Assembly: GCA_029261215.1 (NCBI GenBank)
Contig: JAJDBT010000041.1
Span: 54,555 to 118,554, forward strand
DNA: 64,000 nt
Origin: Nitrospirota bacterium
GTDB lineage: Bacteria > Nitrospirota > Nitrospiria > SBBL01 > JAADHI01
Direction: 5' to 3'
Of the stretch, positions 10,134 through 18,314 are shown piece after piece. The notes under the pieces were generated by a model. That model was not told the DNA's origin. It saw nothing but the letters and a program-made list of their open reading frames with translations, and did not search any database. Position numbers and translations under genes: made by a program. The number at the start of each line of letters is the position of its first letter. Positions within the stretch are counted from its first letter, which is position 1.

Positions 10134-11488
10134 TGGACTCAAAAATCAGATTGAATGCCGTCGATCTGGCGCAGGAACTCGACTGGTTTGCGCGCGTGAT
10201 TGATGCCCGGTTCAAATCCTATTTTCGTTCGGATTTGGATACGGCGGTGCAGAGTGTCTTTGAAATCACGCCGCCGGATCTGAGCGCCTCGGAATCGGAG
10301 TACGCCAAATTTTTACAATATTATGGTTTTTCCTTTGCCGAGCGTTTTGCTGTCTTGCTGAGCCTTGTGCCTCATTTGAGACCGCAATTACTGGATGTGT
10401 TCTTCACGAAAAACCAAACTTTTGACCGCAGATTTACCGAATTTGGCGGAAACCGCGAAGGCTCAGAAGGCGATTTTATCCCGACTGGCGAAACCCTGAC
10501 TTTTATTTTGGCGGGCAATGACCTTGAAATTCGATTCGGGATTCTATCTTTATTTGACCGGGATCATCCCTTTGCAAAACATCAAATCCTCCGTCTGGCA
10601 AGTGATCGTTCGGATCGGCCGCGCATGAAATCGCCGCTGGTGCTTTCAGAGGAATATCTAAGCTTTTTTACCTCCGGACAGGCGCAGCGCCCGGATTTTG
10701 GGGCGAACTTTCCAGCCCGATTTATTGAAACACCCCTCGACTGGAAAGATTTAATTCTCCATCCCGGTACCCGGCGTCAGATCGAAGAAATCGAAACATG
10801 GATACGTCACGGGAGAACTTTAATGGACGATTGGGGCATGGCGGCCAAGCTGCGCCCCGGTTACCGTGCCCTTTTTTACGGCGAACCCGGCACGGGAAAA
10901 ACGATGACGGCCTGTATGCTGGGCAAGGCGACGGGCAGGGAAGTCTACAAGGTGGATCTATCCCTGATAGTTTCAAAATACATCGGCGAAACAGAAAAAA
11001 ATCTCTCCAAGATCTTCGATCAGGCAGAGCACAAAAACTGGATTTTATTTTTCGATGAGGCGGATGCCCTTTTCGGAAAACGTAGCGAAACCAAGGATGC
11101 GCATGACCGTTATGCCAATCAGGAAGTGTCTTTTTTGTTACAACGCATTGAAAGTTTTGATGGTATCGCAATTTTGGCTTCCAATCTCCGGGACAATCTG
11201 GATGATGCGTTTGCACGTCGATTTGAATCGATTATTTTTTTTCCTGTGCCCCGTCCTGAGGAGCGGCTTCACCTTTGGCGGCAAGGTTTTTCCAAAAAGG
11301 CTGAATTGGATGATCAGGTCGATTTAATGCAGATTTCAAAAGACCATTCACTTTCGGGCGGAGCGATTATGAATGCCATTCGATATATCTCCTTGCAGGT
11401 CTTAAAAGATGGGGGACGCCCCATTACGACTGAAGATCTGATGCAGGGTATCCGTAGAGAATATGCAAAAGAAGGAAAAGGCGGATGA
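10133..11488 (+). CDS. eCIS AAA+ ATPase (Afp15-like)
   Basis: An AAA+ ATPase of about 451 residues. The N-terminal half is a variable helical domain. The C-terminal AAA module has Walker A GEPGTGKT near residue 250, Walker B LFFDEADALFGKR near 306, a sensor-1 stretch IAILASN, and an arginine-finger stretch DDAFARRFESII. The family (Afp15/PVC15) acts in eCIS assembly or cargo handling in the producing cell. ATG 10133 overlaps the stop of the preceding gene as TAATG; an in-frame ATG at 10127 is the alternative. It is the last core gene before the cargo genes, as in many eCIS loci. Confidence 0.9.
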   Translation: MDSKIRLNAVDLAQELDWFARVIDARFKSYFRSDLDTAVQSVFEITPPDLSASESEYAKFLQYYGFSFAERFAVLLSLVPHLRPQLLDVFFTKNQTFDRRFTEFGGNREGSEGDFIPTGETLTFILAGNDLEIRFGILSLFDRDHPFAKHQILRLASDRSDRPRMKSPLVLSEEYLSFFTSGQAQRPDFGANFPARFIETPLDWKDLILHPGTRRQIEEIETWIRHGRTLMDDWGMAAKLRPGYRALFYGEPGTGKTMTACMLGKATGREVYKVDLSLIVSKYIGETEKNLSKIFDQAEHKNWILFFDEADALFGKRSETKDAHDRYANQEVSFLLQRIESFDGIAILASNLRDNLDDAFARRFESIIFFPVPRPEERLHLWRQGFSKKAELDDQVDLMQISKDHSLSGGAIMNAIRYISLQVLKDGGRPITTEDLMQGIRREYAKEGKGG

Positions 11489-11565
11489 GTGCCGCATGGC
11501 GATTCAATGCGATGTCGTCACTGACTTGGAGTTTAGTGTCGATCTCACTTTGATCGGTCTGTGAT

Positions 11566-13293
11566 ATGAAGACGTCATTTTTTTCAAAAGAAAAACAGCC
11601 ACATGCTTTTGATCCGGCTTTGGATGAGGTTGCGGGTGCGAATGCGGTTTCACTATCGCCTCCTCTTTCCGGGATTCATTTTGTTGATCGTGAAGCAGGC
11701 GAGACGAAGTCTCCTGCTTCCCTGAGCATTCAAAAAAAGTCTTTGTCACCCGCCCGGCATACAGCGGGAGATTTTAAGCTGGATGATGAGATGTCCCGTC
11801 GAATCAATCGGGAACGCGCGGGAGGGCAGTCTTTAGAGTGTGCTGTGTCTCAGCAAATGAGTCATGCGACGGGACATGATTTTAGCAATGTACGTGTACA
11901 CAGCAGTGCTGAGTCGCATCGTTTGAATCAAAGCCTTCATGCAAAAGCGTTCACGACGGGCTCGGATATTTTTTTCAAGCAGGGGGCTTATGCGCCCGGC
12001 TCCAGTAAGGGCCGAGGCTTGATCTCTCATGAACTCAGTCACGTCGTACAACAACGGAGCGGCCGGGTGCCTGCTCTAGGGAATGGCATGACCGTGAAAT
12101 CAGGAGAAAGTGCTTTGGAACGTGAAGCGCATATCAATGCGAAGCAGGCGACACAAGGAGGCCCTTCTGGTGAAGGAGTGCTTCAGCAATATTCAAATCT
12201 TTCCAGTGGAAAGGGGCCGATCCAGCGTTATGTTGAAAAAACAGATACGGATGGTGATCCCTGGCGTGTGAGTGAGAGCGGAAAGAGCGCGCTCTGGGTT
12301 GAGCAGGACGAGGGAGGGCAAACCTTGTTTGCAACACCCAACCTTATAAAACAAGCAAATGGCGATCTGGCAAAAGCGGGAAAGAATGGTTCTTTTGTTC
12401 GTCTGAAGGCCACATCTTCCCCGCTAAAGGCGGGCCTGCTTGATCATGTTTCTGCAGATGTGCGTGCTATCGAACCCAAATTGGTCACTTTAGGTGCTGA
12501 TCCTGGTGGCAAAAAACTTGAAAATATTAACAAAAGTTTGCGGGCAGACGACGATGGTACAACAAGCAAGGAATTTGCGATGTGGGCGGATTGTGGTCGT
12601 TCTTCCCGTATGGTCATGGGGACTGATGATGCGGATTTGCGGCCCAAGGCCCAGGTTAAAATCGGCGGGAAAAATATGGAAACAACAAATCGTGCTGGAA
12701 ACCCTGCTTCGTTTACCTTTATTTACCGGCTTGCAATGCCGGAGTTTATGAAGGTGAAGGCGAACAGGTCTTATCTGCAGAAGGGGATTCATTTTGATGA
12801 AAAGTTCTCAGGAATTTCTTGGAGTGAATGGAAAATCAAGACGCGTGAGGTGATGAAAACACCGACGGATGATGATGATGCCAAAAAAATGTATTGGGCG
12901 CTGGGAAAGGCGGGCCGCCGTGCATTTGACGCGCAGACAGGGATGAACACCGGGGCCAATCCTGAAATTGGAGGCGCTTACACGATGGCGACCGAATATG
13001 ATATGCCGGGTTTTGCAGAGCAGGGTGCAAGGACATGGAATTTTCACTGGGCCGGGGTCGTCATGAAAGATGGTGAGAACAATGTCACGCTCGAAAATTA
13101 TGCGGTTTCCTATGGAAGTGATCCTGATCCGGTAAAAAATGCTGCACTTCAGCAGAAGGCTTATGATGAGGTCAACCGGGCCTGGGTTTTTCAGATGTAT
13201 GGCACAAAGAAAAAAGGGCAGACTTTTCAGGAGGAACATCTTAAATCCGGCACGCACGGTAATCGAGGAACCTCTTTTGCCGTGAAGGTTTAA
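11566..13293 (+). CDS. DUF4157 eCIS cargo with papain-like C-terminal domain (candidate toxin)
   Basis: A 575-residue protein in three parts. Residues 28-41 form a short SPPLSGIHFVD motif also found in the second cargo protein. Residues about 105-185 form a DUF4157 domain with a zinc-metalloprotease-like H155-E-L-S-H159. The C-terminal 350 residues look like an independent effector. There WADCG (Cys343), WNFHWAGVVM (His494) and VTLENY (Glu510-Asn511) are spaced like the Cys-His-Asn/Asp triad of papain-like enzymes. DUF4157 proteins are strongly linked to eCIS loci as cargo or effectors. Neither the fold nor the triad is proven, and the substrate is unknown. The next gene follows after 2 bases. 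No signal peptide is present, as expected for cargo packed in the cytoplasm. Confidence 0.8.
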   Translation: MKTSFFSKEKQPHAFDPALDEVAGANAVSLSPPLSGIHFVDREAGETKSPASLSIQKKSLSPARHTAGDFKLDDEMSRRINRERAGGQSLECAVSQQMSHATGHDFSNVRVHSSAESHRLNQSLHAKAFTTGSDIFFKQGAYAPGSSKGRGLISHELSHVVQQRSGRVPALGNGMTVKSGESALEREAHINAKQATQGGPSGEGVLQQYSNLSSGKGPIQRYVEKTDTDGDPWRVSESGKSALWVEQDEGGQTLFATPNLIKQANGDLAKAGKNGSFVRLKATSSPLKAGLLDHVSADVRAIEPKLVTLGADPGGKKLENINKSLRADDDGTTSKEFAMWADCGRSSRMVMGTDDADLRPKAQVKIGGKNMETTNRAGNPASFTFIYRLAMPEFMKVKANRSYLQKGIHFDEKFSGISWSEWKIKTREVMKTPTDDDDAKKMYWALGKAGRRAFDAQTGMNTGANPEIGGAYTMATEYDMPGFAEQGARTWNFHWAGVVMKDGENNVTLENYAVSYGSDPDPVKNAALQQKAYDEVNRAWVFQMYGTKKKGQTFQEEHLKSGTHGNRGTSFAVKV

Positions 13294-13295
13294 AT

Positions 13296-13655
13296 ATGCC
13301 TGTCCCACTTGTGAAGTCCTTTTCGGAATTGTCAAAATATAATGGTTTAAATGTTCAGTTGTGCGGAACGTATGGCGTTCAAAATCTGGGAGGGCACGCC
13401 GTAAAGATCAAGACCTCTGAAGGCGCCTGGAAAAAGGCTTATCGAAGCGCCCACATTTACTTAAGTGACGGGCATTATATCGCACTTGAGAACCGAACCG
13501 ATGAAGAGATGAATCGTCTTGATGGTGTTCAAGTCATTGTTTCAGGGAAATTGCGACTTCCAGTATTAGGGGCAGGTTTGCCCCATGTGTCGCAACCGGG
13601 GCCAGTCCCGATCCTTGTCGAAATTACTGAGATTGAATCCCAGAATTCAGTTTAA
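13296..13655 (+). CDS. Small OB-fold-like partner of the first DUF4157 cargo
   Basis: A 119-residue protein without a family I can name. The pattern is beta-rich: LNVQLCGTYGV, then SAHIYLSDGHYIALENRTDEE, then LDGVQVIVSGKL. This resembles small OB-fold proteins in which a DG-x-x-I-x-L strand and an RxxEE turn precede a GxxVxVxGxL strand. It starts only 2 bases after the stop of the cargo gene, so its translation is almost certainly coupled. Such pairing fits a chaperone, loading adaptor or antitoxin for the cargo; the sequence alone does not decide which. No signal peptide or membrane helix is present. Confidence 0.65.
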   Translation: MPVPLVKSFSELSKYNGLNVQLCGTYGVQNLGGHAVKIKTSEGAWKKAYRSAHIYLSDGHYIALENRTDEEMNRLDGVQVIVSGKLRLPVLGAGLPHVSQPGPVPILVEITEIESQNSV

Positions 13656-13815
13656 CGATTGAGGGAGATCTTATAAGCTATGTATTATGCGGGGCTTGTC
13701 CTTTTATTGTATTCTGATATACATTCAGGCAGGGTTGCGAAATCGTTTTATGGTTACAATCATTTATGTTTGTTAGTATACTTTAAACGTCAAATGTTAA
13801 AAGAGGAGCTTGAGT

Positions 13816-15006
13816 ATGCCCCAGTCATCTTTTCCGCAAAAAAACAACGGCCGTTCACAGTCTAGATCCGCTTCCGCCTCTTCCGAAGGGCTTGCGGTTT
13901 CGCCCCCTTCTTATGGCATTCACGCCGCAGATCATCAACCTGTTCAGGCAGCCGGACTGGGTTTTGGTTCAAAAAAATCAAAACTAAAACAACAAAATAA
14001 CACAGGTCTTCCAGACAAGTTGAAATCGGGAATCGAGCATCTTTCAGGTTTTTCGATGTCGGATGTGAAGGTCCACTATCACTCCCAGAAACCCGCACAG
14101 TTGAACGCCTATGCCTATACACAAGGGACGGAAATTCATGTGGCGCCGGGGCAAGAAAAGCATTTGCCGCACGAAGCCTGGCATGTCGTTCAACAAAAAC
14201 AAGGGAGGGTCAGCCCCACGGTCCAGGCCAAAGGCATGGGAATTAATGATAATCAGGCTTTGGAGCATGAAGCAGATGTGATGGGAAGCAAGGCCATGCA
14301 ATCGGCAGGACAACCTGCTCAGTTCAAAAAATCAGCGACACCCCATGCCATTGTCCAGAGAAAAGAGAGCAGTTTTCCTGAAGATTCAAAGGAAAAACTT
14401 AAAGAGATGGGATATACACAGCTCAAATCAAAGTCGGCCCCGATTCAGCTTCGGGGGGGGGCAAAAGCAGGTGTGTTATCGATTAAATCCTCCCATGTCG
14501 GCTCTTCTTTAATTGCGGGACATGCCTGGTTATCTTATATGCCCAATGGCGGAGGTGAGCAGACCCACGGAACATGGGGCAACGTGGATCCTATCGGTTA
14601 TCATGCCAATCTCGAAGTCGGGCGCGGCGCCTCGGCCTCTCGATCGACCGATGTTGATGCAGCAGATCTTGGAAAACTAAATACCTTTATCGGGGCAAAT
14701 AATGCGTGGGGCTATTTTAACAATTGTTCCTCATTTGCTGCGCGCGGTTGGAAAGACGTCACGAACGAAAGTCTGGCATACACCTCTTTAGGGATTCCGA
14801 ATCCGAGTGCGCTGGGTGTCGGTATTGTTGCCGCGAATGGTGGAACGACAGGAGTGCTTCCAGCAGGAAGAGGCAGCAGCGTGAACAGTGTCAGCAGCAC
14901 ATCCAGCAGTAGTGTGGGCATTTCCAGCAATACGGCAAACAGCGCCATTGGGAGCACAAGCTTGGGCGGAAGCTCCAATGCAAGCTCTGGAAACACAAGC
15001 TTATAA
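13816..15006 (+). CDS. DUF4157 eCIS cargo with permuted NlpC/P60-like domain (candidate toxin)
   Basis: A protein of about 396 residues. ATG 13816 has an ideal GAGGAG seven bases upstream and is preferred over the in-frame TTG at 13810. Residues 27-39 carry SPPSYGIHAAD, matching the first cargo. DUF4157 spans about 65-160 with H119-E-A-W-H123. The C-terminal domain has GHAWLSYM (His236) before YFNNCSSFA (Cys304). This His-before-Cys order is seen in permuted papain-fold (LRAT/YiiX, NlpC/P60-like) amidases, proteases and acyltransferases. The last 70 residues are Ser/Asn/Gly-rich and probably unstructured. A role as an eCIS effector follows from DUF4157 and position; the target bond is not known. 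Confidence 0.8.
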   Translation: MPQSSFPQKNNGRSQSRSASASSEGLAVSPPSYGIHAADHQPVQAAGLGFGSKKSKLKQQNNTGLPDKLKSGIEHLSGFSMSDVKVHYHSQKPAQLNAYAYTQGTEIHVAPGQEKHLPHEAWHVVQQKQGRVSPTVQAKGMGINDNQALEHEADVMGSKAMQSAGQPAQFKKSATPHAIVQRKESSFPEDSKEKLKEMGYTQLKSKSAPIQLRGGAKAGVLSIKSSHVGSSLIAGHAWLSYMPNGGGEQTHGTWGNVDPIGYHANLEVGRGASASRSTDVDAADLGKLNTFIGANNAWGYFNNCSSFAARGWKDVTNESLAYTSLGIPNPSALGVGIVAANGGTTGVLPAGRGSSVNSVSSTSSSSVGISSNTANSAIGSTSLGGSSNASSGNTSL

Positions 15007-15023
15007 TGCCTCGGCTGCAATAA

Positions 15024-15392
15024 ATGAATGCACTTATTCGATGCGTATTGATCGGGCTTGAAAGGCTCGGTATTTATGTCGGGAAAGAAGGGGTTTTTCT
15101 CAATGAATTACGGGAGAGGCCCATTTTAAACATCGTGGCGGGCGATCTTGTCATTTCATCCACCCACAGCATGAAACATTCGGCAAAAGAAGTCTTCCGC
15201 TTTAAAGCCATTTTTGAAGGAAACCGGTGTTTTATCCGGGGCGATCAAAAATTGGTGACCAGGACATTTGGCAAAAAATATCAACAAACGATTTCTATTC
15301 GGGGTTGGCTCGACCAATACCCTTTGGAAAAAGCACAGTTTTATTGGGTTGATCCGGATGAAACACGCCATTTGATGCAGGTCTCATCGTAA
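15024..15392 (+). CDS. Small protein paired with second DUF4157 cargo
   Basis: A 122-residue protein of unknown family starting 17 bases after the second cargo gene. It has a hydrophobic N-terminal helix (NALIRCVLIGLERLGI), then alternating short strands (LNIVAGDLVISS, FRFKAIFEGNRCFI, TISIRGWL). There is no recognisable catalytic motif. By position it mirrors the 119-residue partner of the first cargo, although the two do not look alike. A cargo-specific chaperone, antitoxin or accessory role is inference from location. It is the last gene of the eCIS block: about 390 non-coding bases follow. Confidence 0.55.
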   Translation: MNALIRCVLIGLERLGIYVGKEGVFLNELRERPILNIVAGDLVISSTHSMKHSAKEVFRFKAIFEGNRCFIRGDQKLVTRTFGKKYQQTISIRGWLDQYPLEKAQFYWVDPDETRHLMQVSS

Positions 15393-15783
15393 ATGTAATC
15401 TTGCTTGATTGTTGGATTCTTTTATTTTCCGAATAAAAAGTAATACGGTTTTTAAGGCTGAACCGCTGTGAAAACTGTAAATGGTTTCAATCGGTGAAGG
15501 CCGCCGCTTTGAACCTGCTTTGTTTGGAATATGTAAGACTGTTGTGAGCCTTGTCCGGAATTAAAAATTTCATAATATTGAGACAGAAAAGTGGATGTTT
15601 TTGGCTCGTGTCCCAAAAAATACACGATTTGATTTTTCTCGAATAATTTTGTTATTGTGTCCGTGTATGTTGCTTTTGTTCCTTTCAAGGGCAAGGTATT
15701 GCAGTGACATGTTGTTTCTGTTGAGTGTCCCTTATATGTCTCATGGTGATCAGCCAGGTTTTCAATGATAAGGAGTCAGTGGT
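15393..15783 (+). other. Intergenic region before cold-shock gene
   Basis: About 390 bases without a convincing gene. An 80-codon minus-strand frame here has no recognisable protein features. The right part holds a weak promoter candidate and a leader of about 120 bases for the cold-shock gene. The left part shows nothing I can assign. Confidence 0.5.
15629..15658 (+). promoter_or_regulatory. Possible sigma-70 promoter of cold-shock gene
   Basis: TTGATT, an 18-base spacer, then TATTGT. The implied transcript would have a leader of about 120 bases before the start at 15784, like the long regulatory leaders of cspA-type genes. The match is moderate. Confidence 0.35.
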
Positions 15784-15984
15784 ATGCCTAAAGGTACGGT
15801 GAAGTGGTTTAACGCAAGTAAAGGGTTTGGTTTTATCGAGCAGGAAAGCGGAGACGATGTTTTTGTTCATTTTTCAGCAATAGGGGGAGATGGATTTAAA
15901 ACGCTCGATGAAGGGCAAGCGGTTGAGTTTGAAATTACCAGCGGAGCCAAAGGAGACCAAGCGACCAATGTCGTAAAGCTTTAA
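15784..15984 (+). CDS. csp: Cold-shock domain protein (CspA family)
   Basis: A 66-residue single-domain cold-shock protein. Both RNA-binding motifs are present: KGFGFI (RNP1) at about 13-18 and VFVHF (RNP2) at about 26-30, after the conserved start [13 protein letters not shown]. These small OB-fold proteins bind single-stranded RNA and melt structure, acting as RNA chaperones or antiterminators. The length is standard. A long leader upstream and a strong terminator directly downstream make it a monocistronic unit. Which of the Csp paralogues it is cannot be told from one window. Confidence 0.95.
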   Translation: MPKGTVKWFNASKGFGFIEQESGDDVFVHFSAIGGDGFKTLDEGQAVEFEITSGAKGDQATNVVKL

Positions 15985-16007
15985 GCTTTCGTTCCTGAAT
16001 TTTTTGT

Positions 16008-16048
16008 AAAAAAGCCCTCCCAGCCGTGTGCTGAGAGGGCTTTTTTTT
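16008..16048. terminator. Bidirectional intrinsic terminator
   Basis: Arms AAAAAAGCCCTC and GAGGGCTTTTTT pair around an inner CAGC/GCTG with a 5-base loop and one mismatch. A T-run lies on the right and an A-run on the left. It can stop both csp (plus) and the convergent sigma-factor gene (minus). Confidence 0.85.
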
Positions 16049-16078
16049 GTGATCGATTGAAGGCAGTCTTCTCAGAGC

Positions 16079-17044
16079 TTATGTGGAGAGATTCTCGAAA
16101 TCGGGAATTTCATCCTGCATATATTTTTTGAGTTTTTTCAGTAAGTTTGCTTCAATCTGGCGCACCCGTTCTTTTGATATCTCATATTTTTGAGCAAAGG
16201 TATCCAGTGTTTGTGGCTCTTCTGCCAAAATGCGTTCTGAGAGAATCTCAACTTCTCTGTCATTTAAACGTCTGGAAAATGCCTTTAGCTTTTTGTTGAA
16301 TATGGTTTTTAGTTGTTTTTTTCCCAAACTCTCTTCTGTATTTTCCATATTTGAAGGTAAAAGATCTCCGTATACGGTTTCTTCACTATCCCCTACAGGG
16401 GCACTCAGTGAAAGATCATAGGTTTCGAGGCGTTGTGTCATTTCAATCACTTCTTTTTCTTTGACCTCAAGTTGATCTGCCAGTAATTTCGGCGTGGCAA
16501 TCATGCCCAGTTTTTCAAGTGCTTCTCTTTCCTTGGAAAGCCGAAAAAAGAGTTTTCTCTGAGCCTCGGTTGTCCCGATGCGTACCAATCGCCAGTTTTG
16601 CAGGATGTATTTTAAAATATAGGCCCGGATCCACCAGGCTGCATAGGTCGATACTCTCGCATTTTTATAGGGGTCATATTTTTTTACGGCGTGCATCAGC
16701 CCTACATTTCCCTCTTGAATGAGGTCCATCGTATTAAAGGGAAGGCGTTTGTACTCCATTGCGATTGAAACAGAAAGTCGCAGGTGTGAGAGGATGAGTT
16801 GTGTGACGGCGTCAAGATCTCCCTTTTTTTTGAACCGGATGGCCAGTGACTGTTCTTCATCCTTGGTTAAAAAAGGGTATTTCCTGATTTCTGCAAGGTA
16901 TCTCTGCAGAGGATCGTAAGTAGAGACCGAGCGTTGATCAAGTTCGGGTGGGACTTCAGGATCCTGATCTTTATTGTCGATGGTCAAATAGTTGCTCACT
17001 TTTATAAAACACAAGTGTTCTCGATTGTGGATGTTGATTCTCAT
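16079..17044 (-). CDS. rpoH: RNA polymerase heat-shock-type sigma factor (RpoH-like)
   Basis: A sigma-70 family factor. Region 2 shows DLIQEGNVGLMHAVKKYDP and STYAAWWIRAYI. The stretch QNWRLVRIGTTEAQRKLFF closely matches the RpoH box (QNWR...TTKAQRKLFF) that distinguishes heat-shock sigma factors from RpoD. A region 4 helix-turn-helix (FAQKYEISKERVRQIEANLL) ends the protein. E. coli RpoH is 284 residues, whereas this frame could extend to 17188 (369 residues). The first 60 or more residues do not resemble the family, and no Shine-Dalgarno marks ATG 17188, ATG 17044 or GTG 16998. I give the middle choice. It is divergent from pstS and convergent with csp. Confidence 0.85.
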   Translation of the reverse strand: MRINIHNREHLCFIKVSNYLTIDNKDQDPEVPPELDQRSVSTYDPLQRYLAEIRKYPFLTKDEEQSLAIRFKKKGDLDAVTQLILSHLRLSVSIAMEYKRLPFNTMDLIQEGNVGLMHAVKKYDPYKNARVSTYAAWWIRAYILKYILQNWRLVRIGTTEAQRKLFFRLSKEREALEKLGMIATPKLLADQLEVKEKEVIEMTQRLETYDLSLSAPVGDSEETVYGDLLPSNMENTEESLGKKQLKTIFNKKLKAFSRRLNDREVEILSERILAEEPQTLDTFAQKYEISKERVRQIEANLLKKLKKYMQDEIPDFENLST

Positions 17045-17220
17045 TGAAAAGTAACCGATTAAACCTCTGATATTCAAGTGAATTTCTTGGCACTCATGTC
17101 TGGGGCAGACCTTGTTTTTAATTTTGGGGCCTTCTTTTTCGTGAAGCAGGCCAAAGGGCCCAGCTCTGGAAATGCAGGTATGAATCACATGGGGTTAAGA
17201 AAGAGGACTATCAGATGGAT

Positions 17221-17248
17221 TTAACATTGAATTAACATCTTCGTAATT
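17221..17248 (+). promoter_or_regulatory. Pho-box-like direct repeat upstream of pstS
   Basis: TTAACA-ttgaa-TTAACA with an 11-base period, followed in phase by a degenerate GTAATT. This 6+5 layout matches the direct-repeat boxes bound by PhoP/PhoB response regulators (TTAACA-type as described in Bacillus). It sits about 75-100 bases before pstS, between it and the divergent sigma-factor gene, so it probably makes the pst operon inducible by phosphate starvation. Binding is inferred. Confidence 0.65.
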
Positions 17249-17321
17249 AATCTGAAATATTTTTCATGTAGACTGTCGATAACTTCAATCGTCTCTCAGT
17301 GAGAAAACCCAAGAGGTTATA

Positions 17322-18305
17322 ATGAAAAAGAGTGTGTTTCTGGTTTTATTTATGTTGGTTTTTTTTGAAAGCGGATGGGCAAAAGCAGCAGTCATCAAGG
17401 TCGATGGTTCAAGTACCGTGTTCCCCATTACAGAAGCTGTGGCTGAAGAGTTTCAAGCGAAAAACCGAAAGGTGCGGATTACCATCGGTGTCTCCGGCAC
17501 AGGCGGCGGATTTAAAAAATTCTGCTCAGATGAGGTTGATATTACCAATGCTTCTCGTCCCATTAAGCCATCAGAAGTTGAACTATGTGCAAAACATGGT
17601 GTGGCATATATCGAATTACCCGTTGCCTATGATGGCATTGCTCTTGTGACGAACCTTAAAAATACCTGGGTAGATATTCTTACGGTAAAAGAATTAAAGA
17701 AAATATGGGAACCGGCCGCGCAGGGCAAGGTCATGCGCTGGAATCAGATTCGTCCAGAGTGGCCGGACAAAGAAATGCATTTGTTCGGTCCGGGGATCGA
17801 TTCCGGGACATTTGACTATTTTACCGAAGCGATCGTGGGAAAAGGGGGCGCAAGCCGGGGCGACTTTACTGCCAGCGAGAATGACAATGTGTTGGTTCAG
17901 GGGATTTCGACGGATCAAAACGCACTCGGTTTTTTTGGTGTGGCGTATTATCAATATAACAAGGATCGTTTGAAGCTGATTCCGGTAGATGATGAAAATG
18001 ATGTCAACGGCAAGGGGCCGACCACGCCGGATTATGATAACGTTTTAAAAGGGATCTATCAGCCGCTTTCAAGGCCCTTATTTATTTATATCCGGAAGGC
18101 TGCGGCAGATCGCCCCGAAGTTAAAAAGTTTATTCAGTTTTATCTGGAAAATGGCGGGGCGCTTTCAAAGGAAGTCGGATACATCGCATTGCCGGTAAAG
18201 GCCTACCAGCTTGCGAAAAACCGCTTTGACCAGGGAAAAACCGGCTCGCTTTTTCTGGGCGAAGGCGCGCAGGTCGGTGTGAAAATTGAAGACCTGCTTA
18301 AGTAA
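17322..18305 (+). CDS. pstS: Phosphate ABC transporter periplasmic binding protein
   Basis: A 327-residue PstS. Residues 1-22 are a Sec signal peptide ([14 protein letters not shown] core, cleavage near AKAA). Phosphate-contact loops are visible: [37 protein letters not shown] and [18 protein letters not shown]. It captures phosphate in the periplasm for PstCAB. It heads a colinear pstSCAB-phoU operon, and the repeat box upstream suggests control by the Pho two-component system. The histidine kinase and regulator genes are not in this window. Confidence 0.97.
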   Translation: MKKSVFLVLFMLVFFESGWAKAAVIKVDGSSTVFPITEAVAEEFQAKNRKVRITIGVSGTGGGFKKFCSDEVDITNASRPIKPSEVELCAKHGVAYIELPVAYDGIALVTNLKNTWVDILTVKELKKIWEPAAQGKVMRWNQIRPEWPDKEMHLFGPGIDSGTFDYFTEAIVGKGGASRGDFTASENDNVLVQGISTDQNALGFFGVAYYQYNKDRLKLIPVDDENDVNGKGPTTPDYDNVLKGIYQPLSRPLFIYIRKAAADRPEVKKFIQFYLENGGALSKEVGYIALPVKAYQLAKNRFDQGKTGSLFLGEGAQVGVKIEDLLK

Positions 18306-18314
18306 TTGTTCAGA

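Noticed and set aside
1..15392. Prophage interpretation of the tail-like genes
   Set aside because: There are no capsid, portal, terminase, integrase or lysis genes in 15 kb, while CIS_TMP, the Afp15-like ATPase and DUF4157 proteins are eCIS markers.
15452..15694. 80-codon minus-strand frame in the leader region of the cold-shock gene
   Set aside because: No Shine-Dalgarno, no family features, and it overlaps the probable csp promoter.
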